In this document: in pieces, positions 20,238 through 29,623 of the stretch | Position numbering within the stretch: the stretch's first letter is position 1 | Layout of the letters: each line of letters starts with the position of its first letter | Source: Oscillospiraceae bacterium | GTDB taxonomy: Bacteria > Bacillota > Clostridia > Oscillospirales > Ruminococcaceae | Assembly (NCBI GenBank): GCA_021200775.1 | Contig: JAJQGB010000009.1 | Coordinates: 191,773-255,772, forward strand | DNA length: 64,000 bases | Direction: 5' to 3' | The notes under the pieces: generated by a model | Databases searched by the model: none | Seen by the model: the letters and a program-made list of their open reading frames with translations, nothing else | What the model was told of the DNA's origin: nothing | Translations under genes and position numbers: made by a program

Positions 20238-21629
20238 ATGAGAAAGTTTAAGCGTTTTCTCCTTATACTCACTGCTTTTACAGTAATGCTCACGACCTGT
20301 GCCTGTAGCTTTGATTCCGAAGATTCGGATGAGGTTGAAACCGAGGCTACGACGACTCAGGTAGTGATAGCCACCCAGGAAGCGACCACCGAAACGACCA
20401 CCACGGCGGAGGAAACCACCTCCGCCACCACCACGACCAAGCCTTCAATCGCTATGACGACTACCACAGCCACCGAAGCCGAGGAGCCGGAAGAAGCGAC
20501 TGATATGAATCTGGTTATGGGCAGTGTAGTGGATGGAGTTTACATCAACGAGTACTTCGACTATAGCTTTGCGATTCCCGACACCTGGTATTTTGTTGAT
20601 GATGATGAGCTTATGGAAGAGATGGAAATCGACCCGGACGACGTTGCTTCAGAGTCAGCAAGGCAGGAAATCCTGTCCGAGACACGGCTTTTGTACATAT
20701 CAATGTCATATGATATGGAGTCGAACGCACATGTTTATACCTACGCCGAAAACATGAATCTGGTGTCTCAGGGAAGTCAATATACCGCCGAGATTGCCGC
20801 CAAGAATGAGAAAAATACGTTGTTGAACAGTGGTTATTCGGTAGGAAGCGTAGTTGCGACAACCATCGGTTCAAATGCGTATTACACCTTTGATGCCACA
20901 CGTGAGCATGAGGACGGCTACACAATTCAGGTTACAATGTTCTTCAGGAAGAGTGGCGACTACATGCTCACCATCATGGTCTGCACCTATGATGACGAGG
21001 ACGCCGACGCAAGCGAGATTATCTCGTGGATGTCAGATGCGGACAATCTGGTTGACCCTTCTGTTGAGACGCTTGACATGCACGACGTAATGGGCAGTGT
21101 GAGAAACGGTGTGTATACCAACGATTACTTCGATTTCAGCTTCGTTCCGGCAGGTCCGACATGGTCGTTCTATAGCGACGACGAGATTCTCGAAGAGAAT
21201 TATATCGACCCTGACGATGTCAGTACGGAAGAAGAGTGGCAGGAAGCATTGTCTGAGAAGCAACTTCTCCTGACCTGTGTGGTGTACGACCTGTCTACGA
21301 ACCAAAACCTGTACATGTACGCCGAGAATATGGATATCCTCCGCAACGGAAGTCTCTATACTCTGGAACAGTATGCTTTGCGTGATGCGGCGGACTTCGA
21401 CAATTACACCTTTGGAGATTTCGACGAAGTAACCATCGGTTCGAGCGAATATCTCCGGATGACAGGAACGAGACTGCACGATGACGGTTACACTGTTTAT
21501 AAGACCTTCCTTTACAAGCAGGTTGACAACTACATCTTCACCGTCATCATAACGACATTCAGCGTGAGCTCCCCGTCAGCCGACGCAATCATCACGTGGA
21601 TGGGCGATGCAAATTGGGGTGCGGTATGA
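20238..21629 (+). CDS. Lipoprotein with two copies of the same domain
   Basis: Lipobox TTCACSF; VMGSVVDGVYINEYFDYSF and VMGSVRNGVYTNDYFDFSF; Thr-rich linker. Confidence 0.8.
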   Translation: MRKFKRFLLILTAFTVMLTTCACSFDSEDSDEVETEATTTQVVIATQEATTETTTTAEETTSATTTTKPSIAMTTTTATEAEEPEEATDMNLVMGSVVDGVYINEYFDYSFAIPDTWYFVDDDELMEEMEIDPDDVASESARQEILSETRLLYISMSYDMESNAHVYTYAENMNLVSQGSQYTAEIAAKNEKNTLLNSGYSVGSVVATTIGSNAYYTFDATREHEDGYTIQVTMFFRKSGDYMLTIMVCTYDDEDADASEIISWMSDADNLVDPSVETLDMHDVMGSVRNGVYTNDYFDFSFVPAGPTWSFYSDDEILEENYIDPDDVSTEEEWQEALSEKQLLLTCVVYDLSTNQNLYMYAENMDILRNGSLYTLEQYALRDAADFDNYTFGDFDEVTIGSSEYLRMTGTRLHDDGYTVYKTFLYKQVDNYIFTVIITTFSVSSPSADAIITWMGDANWGAV

Positions 21630-22969
21630 GTAAACTGAAGAGATTGCTCCTGATACTGACTTCCCTTGCCGTAATGCTTTCAACGTGCGGGTGTAGTTTT
21701 GAGGCTATCAACGAAGATGAGATTGAAACCAAGGCGACGACCAGGACGCCGGTAACTACGACAGTAGCAGAAGCTACAACCGAGGCTACCACTACAACCG
21801 AAGCCACAACCACTCCGGCTACCACTACCACTGCGGCTACAGCAATAGCAAAGCCGGTTATAACAGCCGATATGGACGAGGTTCTCGGAAGCATAGATAA
21901 CGGAGTTTACGTCAACGAGTACTTTGATTTGAGTTTTGCATTTCCAAGCGGCTGGTACAGATTCGACGCCGAAGACCTTTACGAGCTGTCGAATGTAAAT
22001 CCGAGCGATTGGTCTGACGATGATGGTCGGCAGAAAGTTCTTTCTAAGATAGACTTGCTCTACGCAATGAACGGTATGTCTGAAGACGGAGCTCAGTATG
22101 TATCATTCATGGTAGTGAATATGAATTACTACGACGGTGGCTCCGATGCCCGGGAGATTATATCCGAGCTTGCTGAAGCAGAAGCCGATTCGGCGGAGTA
22201 TTATTCATTTATCTATATTGTAGTAACCACAAAAATCGCTTCCAATCAGTACTATAGCATTGACTTAACCGTCGACGACACAGAGATGGTAATTTTGGGT
22301 AGAGAAGTAGGCGACTTCTGCATAGTAATCGGAGCTGTTGCGGAAAAGGGTTCTTCTTTGTCGGCAGATGACGTGATAGACCTTATCTCAGACGCCGACC
22401 ATCCGGTTGAGATTGCCGAAGAGGAAAATGACTTTGGCAGTGCAATAGGAAGTGTCAGCGGCAAGGTGTATACGAATGAATACCTCGATTTCAGCTTTTC
22501 GCCGGAATCGACGTGGACGTTCGACAGCGACGATGCGCTTCTTGAAAAAATGAGTATCGACCCGGACAGCATATCATCCGAAAGCGAACGTCTGGAGACA
22601 TTGGCTTCACAGCCGATTATATACACCTGCAATTCAGTCGCAGGCGACTCCAGTGCAGGTATGTATATGCAACTCATCAATTACGGTGGGTATAATCAGA
22701 AAGCACCCGATGCAGATGATTATCTTGAAGTCATCGCGGAGTCACTTGAAGAGGCAGGCTATTCCGTCAATACCACATATTCTATGAAAATAGATTCAAA
22801 CCAGTATTACCGCACGGATTGTGTAGTGGAAAGTGGCGGTATGGCAATCAGCCAGACATTGCTGGGAAGAACGGTTGGCGACTATGTATATCTGATTGTT
22901 CTGACGAGCTTTGATGGATACGGAGCTTCTATTGACGAAATCATCTCGTGGATGTCCGACGCAAAATAA
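21626..22969 (+). CDS. Lipoprotein with two copies of the same domain
   Basis: Lipobox STCGCSF; VLGSIDNGVYVNEYFDLSF and AIGSVSGKVYTNEYLDFSF; ATGA overlap with upstream gene. Confidence 0.8.
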   Translation: MSKLKRLLLILTSLAVMLSTCGCSFEAINEDEIETKATTRTPVTTTVAEATTEATTTTEATTTPATTTTAATAIAKPVITADMDEVLGSIDNGVYVNEYFDLSFAFPSGWYRFDAEDLYELSNVNPSDWSDDDGRQKVLSKIDLLYAMNGMSEDGAQYVSFMVVNMNYYDGGSDAREIISELAEAEADSAEYYSFIYIVVTTKIASNQYYSIDLTVDDTEMVILGREVGDFCIVIGAVAEKGSSLSADDVIDLISDADHPVEIAEEENDFGSAIGSVSGKVYTNEYLDFSFSPESTWTFDSDDALLEKMSIDPDSISSESERLETLASQPIIYTCNSVAGDSSAGMYMQLINYGGYNQKAPDADDYLEVIAESLEEAGYSVNTTYSMKIDSNQYYRTDCVVESGGMAISQTLLGRTVGDYVYLIVLTSFDGYGASIDEIISWMSDAK

Positions 22970-23023
22970 GGAGCCTAATAAATATGAAAGAAAACACTAG
23001 AAACTGGGCAGGGAGGCGACAGG

Positions 23024-24292
23024 ATGTATAATGAAACTTTGCCGATTGGCTATACGCTTTCAAACTGGGATTACAGCTATGTTATTGACGATGTCAAGGG
23101 TCAGGGTGGTTTTGGTATCACCTACAGCGCTCATCGCGTGGAGGATAAAAGACACGTCGCTGTGAAGGAGTATTTCCCGAGACAGCTTAACATGCAAAGA
23201 GGCAACGAAGGCGAGGTAGTTTGCACTCAGGCTAACGAACGGCTTTTCAAGGGAGGTATGCAGAGCTTCCTCGATGAGGCAAAGGCTTTAGCCAAGCTGA
23301 GAAATATTCCGTCGGTAGTAGAGGCTTTGAGCTACTTCGAGGCTAACGGAACAGCTTATCTTGTAATGGAGTATATCAAGGGCATATCTCTCAAAAATCT
23401 TCTTATGAGCGAAGGTCCCGTCAGTGCAAAGGAATTTTTGCCGAAGTTCAAGGTGCTCCTTGAAGACATCGACAAGATGCACTCGCAGACAGGTCTTCTG
23501 CACAGGGATATCGCACCGGATAACATAATGCTTACCGAGGACGGCAGACTGAAGCTCATCGACTTCGGAAGCGCACGTTCGGTCGAGAACGGAAAATCGA
23601 TGACGGTGCTCCTAAAGCCCGGATTCGCTCCGATTGAGCAGTACCAGAGCCACGGTCAGGGAACATATACCGACGTTTACGGCGTCTGCGCAACCCTTTA
23701 CTACTGCCTGACGGGAAAGGTTCCGCCGGCGGCAATCAACCGCCTTGACAACGACCCAATCGTCCCTCCGAATGAGTACGGAGCAGGTCTTACCCAGAGA
23801 CAGCAGGAGGTTTTGTTAAGAGGACTCGCAGTCCAGCCTCCGACGGCTAAAACTCCCGGAAAGAATCCGAGATACAGAACGGTAGGAATGTTCATCAAGG
23901 AGTTCCCGTGGAACGACAGACCGGTGCCACCGCCGGAGCCGCCAAAACAGCCGACTGATGATACCCACAACACCATCGAAATCGGTCCGCATAATGACAT
24001 TAAAAACAATAATGACAACAATCAGACTGTGATAATTCCCGCTAAGGATGACACAGAGATTAAGAAAGAGACCGAAGTAAAAGAGCCGGAAATCAAGGTT
24101 GTGAAGACGGACGACTCTCCGAAGTCTTCGGTTTATATCCTGCTTGCAATTGTTTGCATGGTTCTCTTTATAGTCGGCTTTGCCTGCATGGCGGCTGACG
24201 TGGGAGGCGGTGCGGCATTAGCACTTGTCGGCATAGTCGGAGCGGCTGTATTCTCCGTCATCGCCTACAAGAATAGTCAGCGGAAGGGCTGA
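23024..24292 (+). CDS. Ser/Thr protein kinase with C-terminal TM segments
   Basis: KGQGGFGITYSA, HRDIAPDNIML, DFGSARS; two C-terminal hydrophobic segments; no zinc ribbon. Confidence 0.92.
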   Translation: MYNETLPIGYTLSNWDYSYVIDDVKGQGGFGITYSAHRVEDKRHVAVKEYFPRQLNMQRGNEGEVVCTQANERLFKGGMQSFLDEAKALAKLRNIPSVVEALSYFEANGTAYLVMEYIKGISLKNLLMSEGPVSAKEFLPKFKVLLEDIDKMHSQTGLLHRDIAPDNIMLTEDGRLKLIDFGSARSVENGKSMTVLLKPGFAPIEQYQSHGQGTYTDVYGVCATLYYCLTGKVPPAAINRLDNDPIVPPNEYGAGLTQRQQEVLLRGLAVQPPTAKTPGKNPRYRTVGMFIKEFPWNDRPVPPPEPPKQPTDDTHNTIEIGPHNDIKNNNDNNQTVIIPAKDDTEIKKETEVKEPEIKVVKTDDSPKSSVYILLAIVCMVLFIVGFACMAADVGGGAALALVGIVGAAVFSVIAYKNSQRKG

Positions 24293-24310
24293 TTATAATA
24301 TATCTCGCAC

Positions 24311-24331
24311 TCGGGGGAGGAAACTCCCCCG
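24311..24331 (+). other. Perfect 9-bp stem hairpin with GAAA tetraloop between kinase and small membrane protein genes
   Basis: TCGGGGGAG GAAA CTCCCCCGA, no U-tract. Confidence 0.6.
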
Positions 24332-24354
24332 ACAAGAGGATATGGGAGGTAATC

Positions 24355-24603
24355 ATGAATAATTCACACAAAAAGCCAGTTATCACACCGATAGCGGCAG
24401 TTTTGCTGTTTGCATCGGTAGTTCTGATTGCCGTAGGAGTTATTGCGGCATTTTTCTGGGACAGCTACGGAAGCCTGAACTTCTTTAACCTGTTCTTAGC
24501 CAGCTACGAAATTGAAGAAGCTGTCGCCATACTTGTCATAGGACTTTTGCTCCTCGTTGCGGCGATAGCGATAATATACAGTAAGACCAAAATGAGCGAC
24601 TAA
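24355..24603 (+). CDS. Small two-TM membrane protein
   Basis: 82 aa, two hydrophobic segments, RBS gggaggt. Confidence 0.6.
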   Translation: MNNSHKKPVITPIAAVLLFASVVLIAVGVIAAFFWDSYGSLNFFNLFLASYEIEEAVAILVIGLLLLVAAIAIIYSKTKMSD

Positions 24604-24630
24604 ACTATCCCTAAGAAGGAGTAGATTCAA

Positions 24631-27360
24631 ATGGATGAAACGAGATATTGTCCATACTGTATGACACCTGTCAAGGAGAACGGGGTTTGTCCTGCCTGCG
24701 GACTGACTGAAGGGAGCTATGTCCCTGCACAGCATCATCTTCTGCCGGGAACGGTTCTCCAGGACAGATATCTTATTGGAAGAGTCCTCGGAGAAGGCGG
24801 CTTCGGCATTACATATGTCGGTCGTGACACCCGTCTTGGCGTCAAAATCGCCGTCAAGGAATATTATCCCGTCGGAAATGCCGCAAGAAACAATCTTGAA
24901 TCGGTAACGGTAACCAGCTCGTCCCGGACAACTGGAACCTATGAAAAGGGCAAGACGAAGTTCCTTGAAGAAGCCAGAACGATGGGCAAGCTCGAAAAGG
25001 AGCCGGAAATTGTCGGAGTCAAGGACTTCTTCAAGGAGAATAACACTGCCTACATCGTCATGGAGTACATCGAGGGCACGACCCTGAAAGAGCTCACAAA
25101 ACAGCGTGGCGGCAAGATTCCGTCCGACGAGCTTTTCGAGATGATAGAGCCTCTGTTCGGCGCTGTCCAGCATATGCACGACCTGGGACTTATCCACCGT
25201 GACATCAGCCCGGACAACCTTATGCTCGAAAACGGCAACATCAAGCTTCTTGATTTCGGCTGTGCAAAAGACGTCACCGACAGCTCCCAGGTGAACCAGC
25301 AGACACAGACACTTATACTGAAGCACGGCTATTCGCCGTTTGAGCAGTACCAGATGAGCAGTAATCAGGGTCCGTGGACGGATGTCTATGCCTTCGGAGC
25401 CTCAATTTATTATTGCCTGACGGGAAATCCTCCGCCACGTTCTACAGACCGTATCATGGACGACAACATCGTCCCTCCGCACAAGCTCGGCGTCAAGATT
25501 ACAGAACGTCAGGAGGACGCCCTTCTGAAAGCCCTTGCCGTGAGACCTGCCGACAGATTCTCTTCGATGAAGGAGTTTCACGCCGCACTCTACGGTGCAA
25601 AGACTCCCGTTATAACTGTCGAGAAGCCGTCGAAGCCCCCGAAGCGCAAGCCGAAAGCAAGACCTTCCGACGCCATGGGCAAGACTGTACGTGAAAAGCT
25701 CTTTGAGACTCCCGAGTACGAAGAGCAGGCTCCCGCCCGTGAGCTTGACCAGACCGTTCCGGCAAAGCCACTGTTCGTCACCGACGAAGTAGCAATCACC
25801 GAAGCCCAGGTTGACGACACCGGCGAAGGAACTCCCGAGAAAGCAAGTACTTCCGAGAAGTCTTCAAATAAGAAACCGATTATCATCGCCATAGTAGCGA
25901 TTATCGTTGTAATCGCCCTTGCAGTCACCGGCATAGTTTTCGCAATTGTCGGGACGGGGGACAAGAGTGATGATACCGGAGACAACGCAGTTACTTCCAC
26001 AACAAGAAACTGGCTTCCGATTGAAGGTGTGGACATAGGAACCTATCAGGATGGTGAGGTAAGCTATGACGCTTACACCCGTACTGTCACCTATGGCGCC
26101 AGCTATTCGGCAATCGGCTGGGAATTCAAGGACGAAGTCTATCTTGAATACATCAAGATTTATTTCTCCGATATGTACAGCCTCAAACTCGAAGTGACTT
26201 ACGCTGATGGCACAACCGCCGGCAGTACTTCAGACACCGGCTATACATTTGGCACCAGCCTGAGCCTGACTCTTGACCCAACAAAACCAATCTCCCATAT
26301 AGCCCTCCTGAATGCTGTTGAAGGCGGAGAGTACTCGATTATCTCGGTGACGTACAGGGAGAGCGGGGAAGAAGAGGAGGAAATCGCCGACACCAGTTCT
26401 GAAGATGAACAGGAAGTCGAAACCGTTGTAGAGGTTTTTGAATCCTCCCCGATAACCAATCACTGGATAGTAGGTGTTCGTGGGTATGCCGAGAATTGGA
26501 ATGTCTGGTACTCAGGCTGTGATTCGGGAATCGGTAATTTAGAGCATGAGTTTACCATTCAGGATTTGATGACAAACGACGGATATAATCCGCTTGACAA
26601 TATAAGAGCGCTAGATGGCTTTGAAATCGTAATCGGCAACGTCATGTCTATGGACGAGGGTGCGACCTTCAGATACAATGTCTACGTCAACGACGAACTT
26701 ATAATAAGCGAATCAGCGACAATTGAAGTGGATGACGGCTATGATTCGTCGATTGTCAGACGTGTTACAAACCTCGAAGCGCATGTTGTAGGCGACTATG
26801 ATTTCTCTGTCGACGACGTAGTCAGAATTGAGGTATATAACGTCGTGATGGACGAAGTCGAAGTCTCTTATCCGTGGATTTTGACTGAAACCGATGGAGT
26901 TGTTGGTCAGTATGGCAACCGCCTTACAGTCAGAGCTGTTGACGGTCTCACAGCCGGCGAGCAGAATACCGAAATGGAGGGACAATTCCTTCTCGGAAAT
27001 GCCGTCTTCATTCACGAATGGGGCGACCTGTGGAGAGAGTTTGCCTCAGCGGTAACAGGTGAGAACACCTATCTTGAAATCACGTCTTACGACCTTCCGG
27101 ATGAGTTTATACTGTTTGTCAGGTTCAGAAGCGGCGGCTTCGACTGGTTCGGTCTTCATACTGTGTATGACTACGATGAAACCGAGCCCATCATAACAGT
27201 TACAGTCAATGACGACGGGACGTATACCTATTCTGTCTCATGTGCCGACTTCCTGGACGCCATCGAGCGAAACGGCTACAGTATCTACGATATAAACACT
27301 ATCAGTGTCCAGTGCGACGAGGGCACGGTGTTCAAGAGCTTTGAGGTAATTCAGAAGTAA
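24631..27360 (+). CDS. Zinc-ribbon Ser/Thr kinase - TM - large ectodomain
   Basis: CPYCMTPVKENGVCPAC, LGEGGFGITY, HRDISPDN, TM at IIIAIVAIIVVIALAVTGIVF, ~480 aa extracellular region. Confidence 0.92.
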   Translation: MDETRYCPYCMTPVKENGVCPACGLTEGSYVPAQHHLLPGTVLQDRYLIGRVLGEGGFGITYVGRDTRLGVKIAVKEYYPVGNAARNNLESVTVTSSSRTTGTYEKGKTKFLEEARTMGKLEKEPEIVGVKDFFKENNTAYIVMEYIEGTTLKELTKQRGGKIPSDELFEMIEPLFGAVQHMHDLGLIHRDISPDNLMLENGNIKLLDFGCAKDVTDSSQVNQQTQTLILKHGYSPFEQYQMSSNQGPWTDVYAFGASIYYCLTGNPPPRSTDRIMDDNIVPPHKLGVKITERQEDALLKALAVRPADRFSSMKEFHAALYGAKTPVITVEKPSKPPKRKPKARPSDAMGKTVREKLFETPEYEEQAPARELDQTVPAKPLFVTDEVAITEAQVDDTGEGTPEKASTSEKSSNKKPIIIAIVAIIVVIALAVTGIVFAIVGTGDKSDDTGDNAVTSTTRNWLPIEGVDIGTYQDGEVSYDAYTRTVTYGASYSAIGWEFKDEVYLEYIKIYFSDMYSLKLEVTYADGTTAGSTSDTGYTFGTSLSLTLDPTKPISHIALLNAVEGGEYSIISVTYRESGEEEEEIADTSSEDEQEVETVVEVFESSPITNHWIVGVRGYAENWNVWYSGCDSGIGNLEHEFTIQDLMTNDGYNPLDNIRALDGFEIVIGNVMSMDEGATFRYNVYVNDELIISESATIEVDDGYDSSIVRRVTNLEAHVVGDYDFSVDDVVRIEVYNVVMDEVEVSYPWILTETDGVVGQYGNRLTVRAVDGLTAGEQNTEMEGQFLLGNAVFIHEWGDLWREFASAVTGENTYLEITSYDLPDEFILFVRFRSGGFDWFGLHTVYDYDETEPIITVTVNDDGTYTYSVSCADFLDAIERNGYSIYDINTISVQCDEGTVFKSFEVIQK

Positions 27361-27398
27361 TGAGCTAACCATAAATTCATCAAAGGGAGCGGAGCTTC

Positions 27399-29594
27399 GT
27401 GGACGAATTGGAATATGAGAAGTATTGCAAATACTGTATGTCCCCATTGGGCGCTGATGGGTCTTGCCCTTGCGGCTTGAATGAGGAAAACTATGTCCCT
27501 GCTTTTCACCAGCTTCAGCCGGGGACGGTTTTGCAGGGAAGATACCTTGTCGGAAAGGTTTTGGGAGAAGGCGGCTTCGGCATAACTTATGTCGGGCGGG
27601 AGCTCAAACTTGGCTTAAAAATCGCCATCAAAGAGTACTATCCGAGCGGAAGCGCCACAAGGACTTCCTCCCAGTCTTCCGAGGTGCACAGTGCTTATGG
27701 GAACGACGACACATTTGCAAAGGGCAAGGAGAAGTTCCTGAACGAAGCAAAGACGATGGCTCTTCTCGACCGCCAGCCGCATATCGTCGCTGTCAAGGAC
27801 TACTTCGAGGAAAACAACACCGCCTATATCGTCATGGAGTACGTCGAGGGAACGACCCTCAAAGAGCTCACCAAAGAAAAAGGCGGAAAGATTCCGGCTT
27901 CGGAGCTTTTAGAACTCATCAAGCCGATGTTCTCAGCACTCGGGCGTATGCACAGCCTGGGACTCATTCACCGTGACATCAGCCCGGACAACCTGATGAT
28001 AGAAAATGGCAGTATAAAGCTTCTCGACTTCGGCTGCGCCAAAGACCTTTCCTCCGGAGAAGTCACTCAGGCGATAGTACTTAAACACGGCTATGCGCCT
28101 TTGGAACAGTACCAGAGAAAAGGACAAGGACCCTGGACAGACGTCTATGCCCTTGCGGCGGCGATTTATTATTGTTTGACCGGCGTTGTTCCTCCGAGAG
28201 CAACCGACAGAATCACCGATGACGAGATAGTGCCACCAAATAAGTACGGTGCCGGATTGAGTCCTTCTCAGGAAAAAGCTGTTTTAAAAGCTCTGGCAGT
28301 CCGTCAGGAAGACAGATTCCAGTCCGCAGAAGATTTCGAGAAAGCCCTTTACGCCATAAAGCCTCCATCCGGCAAGAAGAATCGCACCGCCACAATAGTA
28401 GTGGCAACGATTCTCTGCGGAGTAGTTGTGATTGGTGCGGGTCTCGGTATCCGGTTCGGTGTCCTGGATTCCGGGCTTGAAGTTGCCACAACCGATGAAC
28501 CTTCGGTAACCACCACGGCAACCAAGGCGACCACAGTTCCTGTAACCACGACAACTGTGCCCACCACAACGCCTGTTACTACCACACCCACCACTACGAC
28601 ACCTGCGACAACCACGACGCAAGCCACAACCACTATCCCCGCCACAACTACTACCGTAACTACAACCACTCCCGCCACGACCACCACGACGCAAGCCACC
28701 ACCACAACCGTAGCGACTACCACAACTCCTACTACGGTTGCGACCACAGCGGCGACCACCGCATATATTGCATCATTTGACGCCAATTTCACCATCTATA
28801 CCAAAGGAGAAGGAAGCGGAGTTATTGAAGAGGGCGAGACAGAGCTTCTTGAAAGCTTTTGCGCCGCAATAACTGAGGATGACTCTTATGTAGCGGTTAC
28901 TGCCGATTCTGCGGACATAAAGCTTGCTTTTATTGCCGGATATGCCGGCTGGCAGTATGTCGAAAAGTGTGCTGAAACATCGAATGGCGACGGCACCTAT
29001 ACCGTTTACTTTGACTGCAATGATATAATCTTAACGACCAAACTTTTAAATGAAGGTCTTGACGAGATTGCCGCAGTCTATATCGACAGCCTGACGTGGA
29101 AAGAAGAAATCAATGTTACCGGGTTTGAAATCATAGATGGTCTTCCGGTTACCCGCACCACTCCGAAAACCGTCGAAACCGTCCTTCGCACCAGAACGGT
29201 GTCGAATAACAACGTCAGCGCTGAATGGATTAATGACTACTGCACAATACCTGATTTGTACCTGTACATTTACTACGACCTTTTGGATGAGGACCATTAT
29301 GGCTGGGGTCCTGTCGGCATTGGTACGGCTTATACGCCTTATTATAATTATGATATTCTTATTGGCGGTAGCACTACCACACCGAGCGGTATATATCTTA
29401 ATGTTTCCACGAGTGGAGTAATTGTAGTCTCACTCGCAGAAATTAAGGAGGCTGCTGATGATGCGGGCATTAATATTGTTAAAGGCGTTGGTCCCGTAAG
29501 TTATGGCGTTACTATATACTGGTGGGCTGGTGAAGACGGAGACGGCTACGCCAATGTAACCAAGATTGAATGTGTCCAGATAAGTACCGAATAA
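27399..29594 (+). CDS. Zinc-ribbon Ser/Thr kinase - TM - Thr-rich linker - ectodomain
   Basis: CKYCMSP...CPCG, HRDISPDN, DFGCAKD, long TTTxP/ATTTT linker; GTG start. Confidence 0.92.
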   Translation: MDELEYEKYCKYCMSPLGADGSCPCGLNEENYVPAFHQLQPGTVLQGRYLVGKVLGEGGFGITYVGRELKLGLKIAIKEYYPSGSATRTSSQSSEVHSAYGNDDTFAKGKEKFLNEAKTMALLDRQPHIVAVKDYFEENNTAYIVMEYVEGTTLKELTKEKGGKIPASELLELIKPMFSALGRMHSLGLIHRDISPDNLMIENGSIKLLDFGCAKDLSSGEVTQAIVLKHGYAPLEQYQRKGQGPWTDVYALAAAIYYCLTGVVPPRATDRITDDEIVPPNKYGAGLSPSQEKAVLKALAVRQEDRFQSAEDFEKALYAIKPPSGKKNRTATIVVATILCGVVVIGAGLGIRFGVLDSGLEVATTDEPSVTTTATKATTVPVTTTTVPTTTPVTTTPTTTTPATTTTQATTTIPATTTTVTTTTPATTTTTQATTTTVATTTTPTTVATTAATTAYIASFDANFTIYTKGEGSGVIEEGETELLESFCAAITEDDSYVAVTADSADIKLAFIAGYAGWQYVEKCAETSNGDGTYTVYFDCNDIILTTKLLNEGLDEIAAVYIDSLTWKEEINVTGFEIIDGLPVTRTTPKTVETVLRTRTVSNNNVSAEWINDYCTIPDLYLYIYYDLLDEDHYGWGPVGIGTAYTPYYNYDILIGGSTTTPSGIYLNVSTSGVIVVSLAEIKEAADDAGINIVKGVGPVSYGVTIYWWAGEDGDGYANVTKIECVQISTE
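27463..28171 (+). repeat. 709-bp direct repeat, copy 1 (kinase domain)
   Basis: Reads as nucleotide-identical to 29670-30378. Confidence 0.9.
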
Positions 29595-29623
29595 AAAGCA
29601 ACCAGATGGGTGGAGTTGGATTT

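Noticed and set aside
28284-28795. Minus-strand ORFs (136 and 148 aa) rich in Val or Gly/Arg
   Set aside because: They are antisense translations of the ACN-rich Thr linker of the kinase gene; composition is entirely explained by the repeat.
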